A stretch of DNA of 64,000 nucleotides from the NCBI GenBank assembly GCA_025642075.2, contig JAODUO010000872.1:142517-206516 (forward strand), written 5' to 3'. Both the position numbers and the translations under genes were made by a program. Numbering within the stretch: position 1 is the stretch's first letter; each line of letters begins with the position of its first letter. Of the stretch, positions 1 to 38,402 are shown piece by piece. The DNA comes from Ridgeia piscesae. Taxonomy: Eukaryota; Annelida; Polychaeta; Sabellida; Siboglinidae. The notes beneath the pieces were generated by a model. That model made no database searches. It saw nothing but the letters and a program-made list of their open reading frames with translations, and had not been told where the DNA came from.

Positions 1-1960
1 GAAGGGCTCCGTAAGTAGATATATCAGACAAGAGATCTACTACGTCATGAAGGGCTCCGTAAGTAGATATATCAGACAAGAGATCTACTACGTCATGAAA
101 GGCTCCGTAAGTAGATATATCAAACAAGAGATCTACTACGTCATGAAGGGCTCCGTAAGTAGATATATCAGACAAGAGATCTACTACGTCATGAAGGGCT
201 CCGTAAGTAGATATATCACACAAGAGATCTACTACGTCATGAAAGGCTCCGTAAGTAGATATATCAAACAAGAGATCTACTACGTCATGAAAGGCTCCGT
301 AAATAGATATATCAGACAAGAGATCTACTACGTCATGAAGGGCTCCGTAAGTAGATATATCAGACAAGAGATCTACTACGTCATGATGGGCTCCGTAAGT
401 AGATATATCAGACAAGAGATCTACTACGTCATGATGGGCTCCGTAAGTAGATATATCAGACAAGAGATCTACTACGTCATGATGGGCTCCGTAAGTAGAT
501 ATATCAGACAAGAGATCTACTACGTCATGATGGGCTCCGTAAGTAGATATATCAGACAAGAGATCTACTACGTCATGATGGGCTCCGTAAGTAGATATAT
601 CAGACAAGAGATCTACTACGTCATGATGGGCTCCGTAAGTAGATATATCAGACAAGAGATCTACTACGTCATGAAAGGCTCCGTAAGTAGATATATCAAA
701 CAAGAGATCTACTACGTCATGATGGGCTCCGTAAGTAGATATATCAGACAAGAGATCTACTACGTCATGATGGGCTCCGTAAGTAGATATATCAGACAAG
801 AGATCTACTACGTCATGAAAGGCTCCGTAAGTAGATATATCAAACAAGAGATCTACTACGTCATGAAGGGCTCCGTAAGTAGATATATCAGACAAGAGAT
901 CTACTACGTCATGAAGGGCTCCGTAAGTAGATATATCACACAAGAGATCTACTACGTCATGAAAGGCTCCGTAAGTAGATATATCAAACAAGAGATCTAC
1001 TACGTCATGAAAGGCTCCGTAAATAGATATATCAAACAAGAGATCTACTACGTCATGATGGGCTCCGTAAGTAGATATATCAGACAAGAGATCTACTACG
1101 TCATGATGGGCTCCGTAAGTAGATATATCACACAAGAGATCTACTACGTCATGAAAGGCTCCGTAAGTAGATATATCAAACAAGAGATCTACTACGTCAT
1201 GATGGGCTCCGTAAGTAGATATATCAGACAAGAGATCTACTACGTCATGATGGGCTCCGTAAGTAGATATATCAGACAAGAGATCTACTACGTCATGAAA
1301 GGCTCCGTAAGTAGATATATCAAACAAGAGATCTACTACGTCATGAAGGGCTCCGTAAGTAGATATATCAGACAAGAGATCTACTACGTCATGAAGGGCT
1401 CCGTAAGTAGATATATCACACAAGAGATCTACTACGTCATGAAAGGCTCCGTAAGTAGATATATCAAACAAGAGATCTACTACGTCATGAAAGGCTCCGT
1501 AAATAGATATATCAAACAAGAGATCTACTACGTCATGAAGGGCTCCGTAAGTAGATATATCAAACAAGAGATCTACTACGTCATGAAAGGCTCCGTAAGT
1601 AGATATATCAGACAAGAGATCTACTACGTCATGAAGGGCTCCGTAAGTAGATATATCACACAAGAGATCTACTACGTCATGAAGGGCTCCGTAAGTAGAT
1701 ATATCACACAAGAGATCTACTACGTCATGAAGGGCTCCGTAAGTAGATATATCAGACAAGAGATCTACTACGTCATACAGGGCTCCGTAATTAGCTACAT
1801 CAGACAATAGATCTACTACGTCTTGCAGGGCTCCGTAAGTAGCTACATCAGACAATAGATCTACTACGTCATACAGGGCTCCGTAAGTAGCTACATCAGA
1901 CAATGTATCTACTACGTCTTGCAGGGCTCCGTAAGTCATACAGAGTTATGTACGGGGGGT
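1..1960. repeat. 48-bp satellite with 480-bp higher-order repeat
   Basis: About 40 tandem copies of a 48-bp unit run from the left edge of the window, so the array is cut by the window. Each unit contains GGCTCCGTAAGTAG and AGATCTACTACGTCAT. Because 48 is a multiple of three, one frame stays open for 587 codons (47-1810), but it encodes only a 16-residue repeat with no other domain. Variants at three sites define unit types; the block at about 661-1050 recurs almost exactly 480 bp later (1141-1530), and part of it lies 720 bp earlier (121-300). Units decay after 1780. I do not call this protein-coding. It probably lies in an intron of the gene ending at 2738. Confidence 0.95.
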
Positions 1961-2169
1961 TAAGCAGGGCTATCCAAATACTATAGGGTTTAACAGTATT
2001 GTGAATTATGAAAGACCATGGAATCACACAGGACTCTGTAAGTAGGGACATTGAAAACCCCTCCTTGCATCATACTGGGTTTTGCATACAATGATTCAAA
2101 AGAACTACTACATAATTTAAAAACGACAAGTAGTTTGGTCCAGAGAGGTCCAGTCGTTTGCTTGCCTAG

Positions 2170-2304
2170 TGTATGGACCGTTGCCTGAATGTTCCACGTG
2201 TTGCCGCCAGGTGGAGGTGTTGGATGAAACGGACGACAGGTGGAGCAGCCTGCAGGTGCTGTCCCAGGGTGCGACCTTCGGAGTGGAAAACCTCTACGGC
2301 GCCG
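2170..2304 (+). CDS. CNBD-like gene, penultimate exon
   Basis: The acceptor is a pyrimidine-rich stretch ending in CTAG at 2166-2169. The exon needs one base from the previous exon and ends in phase 1 at GGCGCCG before GTAGGT. It encodes about 45 residues, including ECSTCC and LSQGATFGVENLYGAG. No ATG is needed because it is internal. Confidence 0.55.
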
Positions 2305-2738
2305 GTAGGTGTCGTCTTAGTCTCATTGGTTCTCATGTACCGTGTCTACTAGTCTCAGCCGACTTGACGAATAATACACAGACTGGATCTTACTGCATCA
2401 CGGACATGTCAATAACTCACATGCTACTGATCTCTGATGATAACAACAATTACCAGTTCAGTTGCTTTCTCCAAACCACGTTTTATGTCTTTGTTTTCCC
2501 TAAACCAATCTCTTGTCCCGCAGTGCCGTCCCCCCACACATATCGTGCCGTCGGTCACGTGACCCTTGTCTCCCTCACCAAGGAGAAGTTGGACGCCATC
2601 CTCAAGCACTTTCCCAGCATCAGCAAGATCCCAGCGGATGTGGAGGAACAGGAGGCGACACCTAGCGAACACTGTGGTCGGGCTGTCGGCTCCGACGTCC
2701 GGATGGAAAAAGTGCTCGAAATATGGGATGTCTCATAG
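2170..2738 (+). CDS. 3' end of a CNBD-channel-like gene (last two exons)
   Basis: Two exons are visible: 2170-2304 and 2524-2738, separated by a 219-bp intron (donor GTAGGT, acceptor CCGCAG, both phase 1). The joined frame contains LSQGATFGVENLYGAG, then a 71-residue C-terminal exon with GHVTLVSLTKEKLDAILKHF, ending in TAG at 2736-2738. The FG(V/E)ENL-type turn followed by a valine-rich strand and a (K/D)-LDAILKHFP helix resembles the end of the cyclic-nucleotide-binding domain of HCN/CNG/EAG-type channels. The pore and most of the domain would lie upstream of the window or within the unread part of the gene. A second, inverted and damaged copy lies at 37530-38115, which supports this being a real gene end. 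Family assignment is by pattern only; another cNMP-binding protein is possible. Confidence 0.55.
2524..2738 (+). CDS. CNBD-like gene, terminal coding exon
   Basis: It follows the CAG acceptor at 2521-2523 and reads in phase with the previous exon: a valine codon split by the intron, then PSPHTYRAVGHVTLVSLTKE and onward to the stop. The last 25 residues (after EEQEATPSEH) have no motif I recognise. Confidence 0.6.
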
Positions 2739-3060
2739 CGGGGTATCAGGTGTCCCACATATACGCGCGCACACGCATGCACGCACGAAGGCGTGTACAC
2801 ACATATACACATGCGTACAATCACATAACTATATGCACGTACGCACGTACACATACAATACAAAGAAAAACGTACTGTGAAGGCTCTTTCATCGCAGTGA
2901 AACATAATAAGAAGTCTTATGTTAAATGCAATGATTCGTTTAATGAGGAAATATGCGAATGTGAGCCGAGTGTTTATTTCTAGTGTTGTTTTATGCCACT
3001 GGTATGTAAGGCGGTTGAAAATGTTCAATTCAATAAAACATTTATTAATTAAAATGTCTT
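2739..3060 (+). other. 3' UTR of the CNBD-like gene with poly(A) signal
   Basis: AATAAA lies at 3032-3037, about 295 bases after the stop. The stretch GGTATGTAAGG...TTCAATTCAATAAA is matched on the opposite strand near 37530-37580 by GGTATGTAAGGCAGTTAAAA followed by TTCAACTCAATAAA. The duplication of this gene end therefore includes its 3' UTR. Part of the UTR (2755-2860) is an imperfect CA/GCAC/ACATAC run. Confidence 0.6.
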
Positions 3061-3084
3061 TTTGTTATCTGAGCGAACCTACTA

Positions 3085-3780
<696 letters not shown>

Positions 3781-4239
3781 TATCATACATTCATACTTCA
3801 TACACACACAGGCTGCAGAGGGAAGACTGGGGGAAAGGAATGTGAGAGGGTGAGGTGGGAAGGGAGGCGGGTGGGTAGAGGGACGGAAGGCCATGGAGTG
3901 TTGTGAAAGGCAGATGAGTGGGGGAGAAAGGTGTTAGAGGAAGGAGTGTAATATGAGAGGAGTGTGAGGGGAGGCGGAGGGAGGGAGAGAGGAGTAGACG
4001 GCAAGACGTATCATCAAATGGATTCCTCCGCCACTGTTCGGTGTAGTCCCTGGATAGTAAGAGAAAGAGATATGTCATTTTCACGACTTTTAGAATTAAT
4101 GTCTGAAATTGTCAATACAATGGATAACCGTATAATGGCCGCCTATGGGGAAATAAATTGTGGAGTCAACCCAGACTACGTTCGCCAAAACACAGCAGTT
4201 GCAATCAGATTCGCCAGATGGCGCCACGGTAGTGCGTAC

Positions 4240-4354
4240 CTCAACCCTTATTTTGGTCGGCGCATGTTAAATGGCGCATATAATGACGTCACGCAGTGCT
4301 TGCCCGCTCCCCTTATAGCTCGGTGGATGAGCCGTACCGAGCAGTCAACACAAG
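4240..4354 (+). promoter_or_regulatory. Candidate promoter and 5' UTR of the Shisa-like gene
   Basis: A TATAA-like sequence (4279-4283) runs directly into a perfect palindromic CRE, TGACGTCA, at 4284-4291, 64 bases before the start codon at 4355. The start has a good context (A at -3, G at +4). The transcription start is not determined, and an upstream non-coding exon is possible. Confidence 0.4.
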
Positions 4355-31198
<26,844 letters not shown>

Positions 31199-32545
31199 GA
31201 AGGCAACACAAGGAGACCGGTGTTATTCCCATGCACAACCCTCTCACTAGAAGGCGATAGCAGTGTCTGAAGTAGAACCAATGGAACTGACGGGATATTT
31301 GCCAGTGGAATGGCAGTGATAGTGGCACACACATACCACATTGTGTTGTGTCTTGTGTCACATAGCAGTCTGTAAACAAATTCACATGCACACGTTGATT
31401 GGAGCAAAGGGAAGATTTATTTTTTACTTTCATACTATAAAAATCAACATAAATTCAACAAATTATAGTTAACATGTATTATAACAACATCCTACATATG
31501 TCCATATATATTGTGTTTTTGTGTCACATGGCCATATATGTTTGTCTAACACATCTATATATGGAGTGTGTATCACACATGTCCATATATGGTATGTTAG
31601 TCTGACACATGTCCATATGTAGTGTATGTTTATCTAACACATACAATACATATATATATATATATATTATATGCACTGTATATATAGTGTGTGTGTTGCA
31701 ACACACAGTGATGATTTGCAATGAGCTTTGTTCTCTTAGTGTTGTTTGCAACCAACAACTATGGAAAATTTTGGTAAACAACATTTTGTAACGTGGTTAC
31801 TTTTAACATTCAATAATATTGCAGTATACACCAGTTGTGATAAACTTTATTTTTACGCTGCTATGGTTATAAGATTTCGGCGTTCCTCAAACTTAAAATA
31901 TTATACATAAAAATATAGCCTGTAGCTGTGTGAGTGCACACAGATTCACACGCTTGCACCAGCGCTAAAGAGAGGTGTCCTTGTGATCAGTGTTTTTATA
32001 AAATGTTAAAGTTTAGTTGTTGAAAATCAACACCATTTGTTGATTTGTACAAGACAAATTGAGATGTACATGTCACCAAGATTCACATAATTTTTATTTT
32101 ATCTTTACATTATCTTTATATAGACATCGTGTTTGCACATTGGAGGATCATCATTGGTTATAAATGTTATATTTGTTTGACAATTGTGCTTTATGTATAT
32201 GCAGTTTTATGTGTATATAGGTGTGTATAGTAGTGATGAACCGTTATATATTGACTTTCATTATTCAGAGCATATAATATAAGCAAAGTTATTTATTGTA
32301 GCGTATGCTTCAGAGTTTATATTTTTGACGGGTAGAAGTTTACTCACACTAATTATGTTGGGTGATTATGTGACGGAAGGATAGTTGTTTTGTCATTCCT
32401 GTTACAACATCCTGTTTAACTATAAATTTCTCTGGAATAGAAAATGAAGATAAAGTAATGTTTTAGTCATGGTGTCGTATTTTATGTGATTATGATTTTA
32501 GCGTGCCATGTTTTTTAATAAAACTGATGGTTACGGACGGAGATT
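31199..32545 (+). other. 3' UTR of the Shisa-like gene
   Basis: No coding signal. It holds a short imperfect repeat of CACATGTCCATATATG-type units (about 31495-31640) and a small AT tract near 31650. The end is set by the poly(A) signal at 32517. Confidence 0.6.
32517..32522 (+). terminator. Poly(A) signal of the Shisa-like gene
   Basis: AATAAA follows a T-rich run, with G/T-rich sequence 15-45 bases downstream, the normal layout of a cleavage/polyadenylation site. It is about 1.3 kb past the stop codon. Earlier cleavage is not excluded. Confidence 0.6.
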
Positions 32546-32990
32546 TGCACACAGTTAATCATGTTTAATCTTATTTAATTCTTATCAGTTTGATATCAGT
32601 AACAATTTCTGTTGTATACGATCACTTGAACATGATAAATTGGATAGTAATTCCACCAGATATACTTCTTACAGCAGTCTTGGCATTGTCCACAATTGTT
32701 GTAAATAAATGTGAATACAAAAGCTGAAACTCTGGCAACATTCGTCTACGATCCCTTCTCGTCACACCCGTGACAGACGACATTACAGGCGGCCATTGCG
32801 ACATGTCATTACAGGTTACACAGGCGGTGTCTGTGGAATAATATACCTTCACATTTTCTTTCTCGGCTCATAAAACATTAATTATTTGCTCCAGTGTCGG
32901 TAATACGTGAACATGTTTGAGAAACACCTCTAAAATTTATTGATTCATCAAAGCAGTCAAAAATGGATACCAAACGTTTGGCGCATTCTG
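32546..32990. other. Intergenic segment
   Basis: No coding or RNA gene recognised downstream of the Shisa-like gene. Confidence 0.6.
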
Positions 32991-32994
32991 TCTT

Positions 32995-33315
32995 GTCATC
33001 GTCATAATTGTGCAGCCGCAGTGGCTGTGGTTGGGCGAAAGCCTCGCATCCGAGCTGGGGCTCTTCAACAGATGGCGCCACCACACTGATTGGATCAAAC
33101 TTAAAACAGATACCGTCCGTACTAAACCACCAGCCGTCCAAGATTGAGCTAGATTCGTGCGCGTTTGGTCCCAACGGAGGGAGTGCCCCAGTTCCTATCT
33201 AATAGCTCTGTTCAGGATCTGCCGTCTTTGGCCATCCTCTGCCAGATGGTGCCTTTATAGTACTCGTCTAGTTCGTATCTCCATCGTCTCGCCGGTCTTC
33301 CTCTAGCTCGCCCTC
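32995..33315 (-). mobile_element. RTE-like LINE 3' fragment
   Basis: The minus strand encodes RARGRPARRWRYELDEYYKG and TIWQRMAKD, the end of a craniofacial-development-protein-2-like/RTE-type ORF2. It then runs to a terminus with CACTGCGGCTGCACAATTAT and a GATGAC tail. It lies head to head with the element at 33320-34960. Confidence 0.7.
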
Positions 33316-33319
33316 GACG

Positions 33320-34960
33320 ATCAGAAAGAAAGGAAAATAAGAAATAGAGAAATCCAAATAAGAGATCATACCAGAAAGACCATGGCACCAAAGAGCCTGA
33401 GGAAAGTCAGAAGAACGCAGAAACTACGCCAAGACAGACTGATTACACTCAGCGTAGAGAAATCAATTATCAAGATAACATCATAGAATGAATAGAGGAA
33501 TCCTACACCGAGTATTACTAGTGAATAAAGTACCATAATCCACACTGACCCAAAAGAGGTACCAGAGATAACACTACGGGAGGTGGAAGCAGCACTAAGA
33601 AATATGAACAGTGAGATGGCAACGACCATGTAAACATCGATATACGCTGAAAGTCAGAAGGTATCATCTTGAAAATACTTGCTAAGCTGTACAATAAACG
33701 CTTATCAGAAAGACGAGTTCCCACAGCGTCGAAGAACGCTAAGATGGTAGTAATCTTAAAGAAGAGCAATAAGAAAGACAAAGAATTACATACCTACAAG
33801 TCTGCTATCAAACATTTGTAAAGTACTTACGAAACAGCCACAGAAAACACTCGACGAAAACCAGCCACGAGAGCTGGCTGGATTTAGACGCGGATACTCA
33901 AGGACAGACCATATGCACGTTGTAAACTAACTGAAGTAGAAGTGCCGATAATAAAATACCCCACTCTGCGTCGCGTTCGTCGACCATGAGAAAGCCTCCA
34001 ACTCTGTGCAAGCGCAAGCAGTACTGGTCTCGTTTCAAGAATATGGGATAGAAGATGTGTACATCGAACTTCTGAAAGAACAACAGCTTGACGACAGTCC
34101 ACCTACACAAAGAAAGGATCAACATCAACATCAAGAGAGGAGTACGACAGGGAGATACCATATCGCCCAAGCTGTTTACGGCAACACTCGAAAGCATAAT
34201 CCGACGACTGACTTGGTAAACCAGAGACTTGAGGATAAACGGCAAATATCTCGGTAAATATCACATGAACTATAACAAATGCTGCGGGAACTAGCTGCTA
34301 ACAGTAACAACCAGAGCCAGAAGATGAACTGGTCGAAGACAATGGTGATAATGGAAAACAACACACCAATAGACTACATGTCAACACTATTCAGATAGAA
34401 AACATTGAAAGCTACGTCTACCTGAGACAGAGATACAACACCAGAGACAAAAACCAAGACAAGGGCATTCAAATAAAAGTCAAGCATCGCGACAACTTTA
34501 AGGTAATATTGGAATATGCTTGAAAAGAACAGGTCTACAACTCACATGGACACTCACCAGCCAAGTAGAGGACAAGCTAGCAGCTGCACAAATAAAGACG
34601 AAAAAATTACGTTAAATATCACGTGATATACCGGGACAGAAAAAAGAGAAAACACAAAGATACGTGAGTGAATAAATCAGAAGATTGACGTGGACCTGGG
34701 CAGGGCATTAGCAGAATACTAGATAACCGATGGACATCGCGTATCACCATATGGAAACTCTACGATGGGAAACGATCTGCTGGAAGACCGGCGAGACGAT
34801 GGAGAGACGAACCAGACGACTACTGGAAAGGTACCATGTGGTAGAGGATAGCGCAAGATAGACAGATGTGGAAACAGCATGCTGAGGTCTACGCCCAACA
34901 ACGGGACACCGGGACACTACGGTTGCACAATTATGATTATGATAATGATGATATATGTGT
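33320..34960 (+). mobile_element. Decayed RTE-like LINE ORF2 with 3' terminus
   Basis: In broken frames I can read PRELAGFRRGYSRTDHMHVV, VAFVDHEKASNSVQAQAVLV, SFQEYGIEDVYIELLKE, remains of a GVRQGDTISPKLF block, and near the end RPARRWRDEPDDYWKGTMW with WKQHAEVYAQQRDT. These are reverse-transcriptase palm and C-terminal segments of an RTE-type element. Stops and frameshifts are frequent, so it is dead. The 3' end is CGGGACACTACGGTTGCACA with an ATTATGAT tail, then microsatellites. Confidence 0.8.
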
Positions 34961-34962
34961 GC

Positions 34963-35030
34963 GTGTGCGTGTGCGTGTGCGTGTGCGTGTGCGTGTGCGT
35001 GTGCGTGTGCGTGTGCGTGTGTGTCGTGTA

Positions 35031-35103
<73 letters not shown>
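34963..35103. repeat. (GTGTGC)n and (AT)n microsatellite
   Basis: GTGTGC hexamers at 34963-35025 are followed by a pure AT run at 35034-35103. They are attached to the GAT-rich tail of the LINE copy. Confidence 0.95.
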
Positions 35104-35106
<3 letters not shown>

Positions 35107-35258
35107 GGTGTTTAAAGGGGTTATTGTATATAAAATTGTAGGAAATAATCATCACGGGCGGGGTACTGGTCTTACATAACCATAAGTTTGTATACGTACT
35201 ATCGATTAAATTATGAAACCTGTAATAATGTGACAGAACATAAATCACATCGACAACG

Positions 35259-35729
35259 TTATTCAAGGTTGGAGCAGAAACGTTTTATTAATTTCGCAAA
35301 CAGACGCGCGATCAGTATCCATGTGATTGCATTGTTCACGTCTACGTCCACAAACGTAATTGTCACCATGGCAACACTCAGCGGATTTCCCGTCTTCACC
35401 ATCACCGATGTTGGAATTGTCTTAAGTGTTTCGATCATTGGCCGATCGGCACAAGCATGTTTTGATACACACAGAAGCAGACTGGCAATGGCTACAGCAA
35501 CAAATCTGTCGCACTTGACTCTGCTGGTCGGAGCATCGCACATATTCAACGGAAATTTCGTTGTTTGTTGTTGTGCTGATAGAGCGAACGCTTCACGACC
35601 GACTTTGACGAACATCCAGTTTCGGTGCACGTATACAGCACCGCGTAGCTGAAGACGACAGGACGCGCCGTTGTCGTCGGTGCCGACGAAGTACGATCGG
35701 AGGTCGCGAGTCGGTGTTTCGGTTGCCAT
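35259..35729 (-). CDS. Possible small gene, 157-aa hypothetical protein
   Basis: An ATG at 35729 opens a 157-codon frame in CpG-rich DNA. It starts MATETPTRDLRSYFVGTDDN and has hydrophobic stretches around residues 78-95 and 133-147, possibly membrane segments. Upstream on the same strand there are plausible splice sites: a donor GTAAGA after 36148, acceptor TTTCAG before 35974, donor-like GTTCGG after 35912, and acceptor TTGTAG before 35779. I do not recognise the product. A minus-strand AATAAA inside the last codons would put cleavage close to the stop. An antisense frame of similar length exists at 35188-35652, so strand choice is uncertain. Confidence 0.3.
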   Translation of the reverse strand: MATETPTRDLRSYFVGTDDNGASCRLQLRGAVYVHRNWMFVKVGREAFALSAQQQTTKFPLNMCDAPTSRVKCDRFVAVAIASLLLCVSKHACADRPMIETLKTIPTSVMVKTGNPLSVAMVTITFVDVDVNNAITWILIARLFAKLIKRFCSNLE

Positions 35730-36147
35730 TCACTAATCGTTGATCGGTCGTGTCGATGACGTTAGGTTTGCCCTGTTCCCTACAACCAGAACTAAACACT
35801 GAACCGAGCAAACACTCATAGCCGTAATTTAAAAATTAAGGTAGTGTTTATGATTTAATAACATATCGTCACTCGTGCCTACCCCATCTAAAGTAATTAT
35901 AAAGACCGAACCTGAATGTCAACGCATCGAAGCATAACCATTCCACCGGCGAAAAGGACGGACACGTGAGGCACCTGAAATGCAAAGATAACCAGTAGTT
36001 AGTTAACGAATTGATATTGCCACTCAACCAGTAATTGATTAACGTTATGGCAGGCCTCTATTACATATATGAATAGCTACCAAGACTGAAACAACTGAAT
36101 AAGTTATAAGACTTATAGAGAGTAACAGAGTAATGTCGTAATCTTAC

Positions 36148-36310
36148 CTTGGAATGTGGTTGCGCCGACCGTGGAGTACTGCGTCAACGGCTGCACTCCA
36201 CACTCCTGCAGTGCCTTCACGTGTCCCTTTGTCAGTTGGTCTCGCCCGTGACCGCTACAGATCTTCGCTTCGGTGTTACGTGGTTACGATAACGTTTCAT
36301 GACGTCATAG
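36148..36310 (-). promoter_or_regulatory. Possible 5' exon and promoter of the minus-strand gene
   Basis: CpG-rich stretch with a minus-strand CRE-like ATGACGTCAT (36300-36309) upstream of a possible non-coding exon ending in CCAAG before GTAAGA. Supported by sequence pattern only. Confidence 0.25.
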
Positions 36311-36499
36311 ACGCATTTAACGGAGAATAAGCCAATCAGCGCCTCGAATAACTCCCGCGGTTTTGGTAACGGTTATAGCTTTGCAAGACATCGCGCACGC
36401 AACGTTATCCGTTATAACGTAACGTGCGACGTACTATTGTGTAGTGTGAGCAGACGTCTTTCAATATATTTTTTCATCTTCTTCCACTCCAAAATTGTG

Positions 36500-37525
36500 G
36501 AAAATTACAAAGCGTAAACATAGGCGTCGGAACCTGAGAGGTTTAGAAATGAACGCAGCAATGTTTGTGGGGGGCATAAGGTTTATTTCTCCATTAACGT
36601 GCCTTCCTGTGGCTGGCAGTATGTTACATATTGTTTACTCTAGCGCACCATCACCTTTGGCTAGAAGGTATTACTTCGTCATATACTTTATTTAACACAT
36701 ACTATACCTACGTTCAGAACAACTAAAAATATGTAGCGAACTTCCTACTAAAACTAGAACCTGATATAGTTGTAGTCGTATATGGTAGAAACCCGGTTGG
36801 CATACTGTGGATATATATTGGTGAACGCTTTTACAAAATCACTGTACAGACAACACCTACGTTTCGATTGGTAGGTAGTAGGTGACTGGGGAAACACAAC
36901 CCTTACATGTGGGTGGAGGTGTTGCGGCTGAAGATCGCATACCCCTACCCTTGATAAGGGCATCCAATATCAAAAAGTATGTCTTTGATCTCGGGACACT
37001 TGACTTCTAATGGCCGATTTTACAGCCATTACCTAATTACCTAAAATATGTTGCGGTAAAGGTGTGAGTAACTGTGAGTGGTGAGATAAAAACCTACTCT
37101 TGTTCCATGGGATGCACAGAAGTACAACACTTTAAAATGTTACAAGACGAGAACTGGGGTGGGGAAATTTATTTCCTTACTCCCAACACATAGCTTCAAT
37201 AATAAAGATGTTTCTTTTCTTCATAAATTGTTTGTGTTGTTAGCTCTGTGTAATAAAATATGAAGAACAACATCAGTTAATAGTCACGAGTGAATATCTA
37301 TAGTTACAATATATTATTAGTATATTATTATAGTACAATTTCAATTAGATAAGTTTCTTTGTCAAAGTGTAGGATTGAGAAGGGAAGTCTTACACAAGCA
37401 GCCCCTGAACGTCATCACACAACGAATCAGGCAGCCAGTTGTCGGTATTCAGTTCCATATCCTCCTGATTTTCCGGGATTGTAGGACACGGGCCCCATGA
37501 CGCTCCCCTCGCACTACCCCACTGC
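36500..37525. other. Intergenic segment
   Basis: No gene recognised. Short frames at 36495-36695 and 36754-36963 have no support. Confidence 0.55.
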
Positions 37526-37529
37526 ACAC

Positions 37530-38115
37530 AACTAATAAAACATTTATTGAGTTGAATATTTTAACTGCCTTACATACCGTAACACCGGAAATACACAATC
37601 GGCACATTGGTTGGAGACATGATAGATACCCAGGTGTTCCACGTCAGCGCCATAGATGGACCACGTTGGTCGCTAGGTGTCGCCTCCTGTCGCTTCACAT
37701 CCGCTGGGCCTGGGATCTTGCTGACGCCGGGAAAGTGTTTGAGGATGTCGTCAGGATTGTTCTTGGTGAGGGAGACGAGCTTGATATGACACACCGAACG
37801 GTAGGTGTGGGGGAATGCAGGGTAAGAGACGGACATGGAGCAAACAAATTTGAGACAAAGCGTTAATAGCACGGCTTGTCTTCTTCTTTAGTGAAATGGA
37901 TCGAGAAAACAAGTTACTTGCTCATTGTTGTTATAATTTCAGAATAGCAGCAGGCCATTTATTCGAAATGTAAATGATACAGTACAATATGTATGCTGTT
38001 CGACAGATCTGCAGAAACTGTAGAGATGGTGTATATGTGAGCTTGAGAGACGCCACCTACCGGCGCCGTAGAGGTTCTCTACTCCGAAGATCGCTACGAT
38101 TACCCAGACGCCGTA
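37530..38115 (-). pseudogene. Inverted, damaged copy of the CNBD-like gene end
   Basis: Reading the minus strand: exon remnant (about 38096-38061) with IFGVENLYGAG and donor GTAGG; an intron; then FPHTYRSVCHIKLVSLTKNN and DDILKHFPGVSKI; then a 3' UTR with AATAAA, all matching 2170-3040. Damage: the acceptor CCGCAG of the first copy is replaced by CCTGCATTC with no AG at that point; two codons are inserted (IPGPADV against IPADV); the frame diverges after ATPSDQRG; and the upstream half of the first exon is missing. The intron and UTR are retained, so this is a DNA-level duplication and not a processed copy. Confidence 0.75.
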
Positions 38116-38136
38116 AGGTGGCAGCACTTTTTAGCC
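38097..38136 (-). mobile_element. Second copy of the LINE ORF1 tail
   Basis: The plus-strand stretch CCGTAAGGTGGCAGCACT and its flanks match 38400-38440 (CCGTGAGGTGGCAGCACT). On the minus strand both encode a CCHLT-type ORF1 end. This copy abuts the truncated CNBD exon remnant. Confidence 0.5.
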
Positions 38137-38402
38137 CCTCATAACCGCCTGGTAGCCTAATGTTCTGTCAATGTTGCCACCAGAGCGGCCTTACCCCCAG
38201 AATAGAGTACAAACAAACGCTGATTGGCTCTCAGGCCAACTATGAAATAAAAACTAAAATAAGGATAATATATTGTACTTTTATAAGATAATACTATGCT
38301 ATTAAACGTATTCAAAATTAAACTTATATTCATACAAAAATAAATAGAAATACATAATTATAATTGTTCATGAAGCGGGAATTATGGCTGGATTAGCCAG
38401 GA

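Noticed and set aside
47..1810. 587-codon open frame in the 48-bp satellite
   Set aside because: Made only of identical 16-residue units; the frame is a consequence of the repeat length and ends when units decay. No other domain or gene signal.
1..1960. CRISPR-like regular repeats
   Set aside because: There are no unique spacers; every 48-bp unit is nearly the same throughout, and the setting is eukaryotic.
2424..3028. Minus-strand frames opposite the CNBD-like exon
   Set aside because: Shadows of the plus-strand exon, which has matching splice sites and a duplicate locus.
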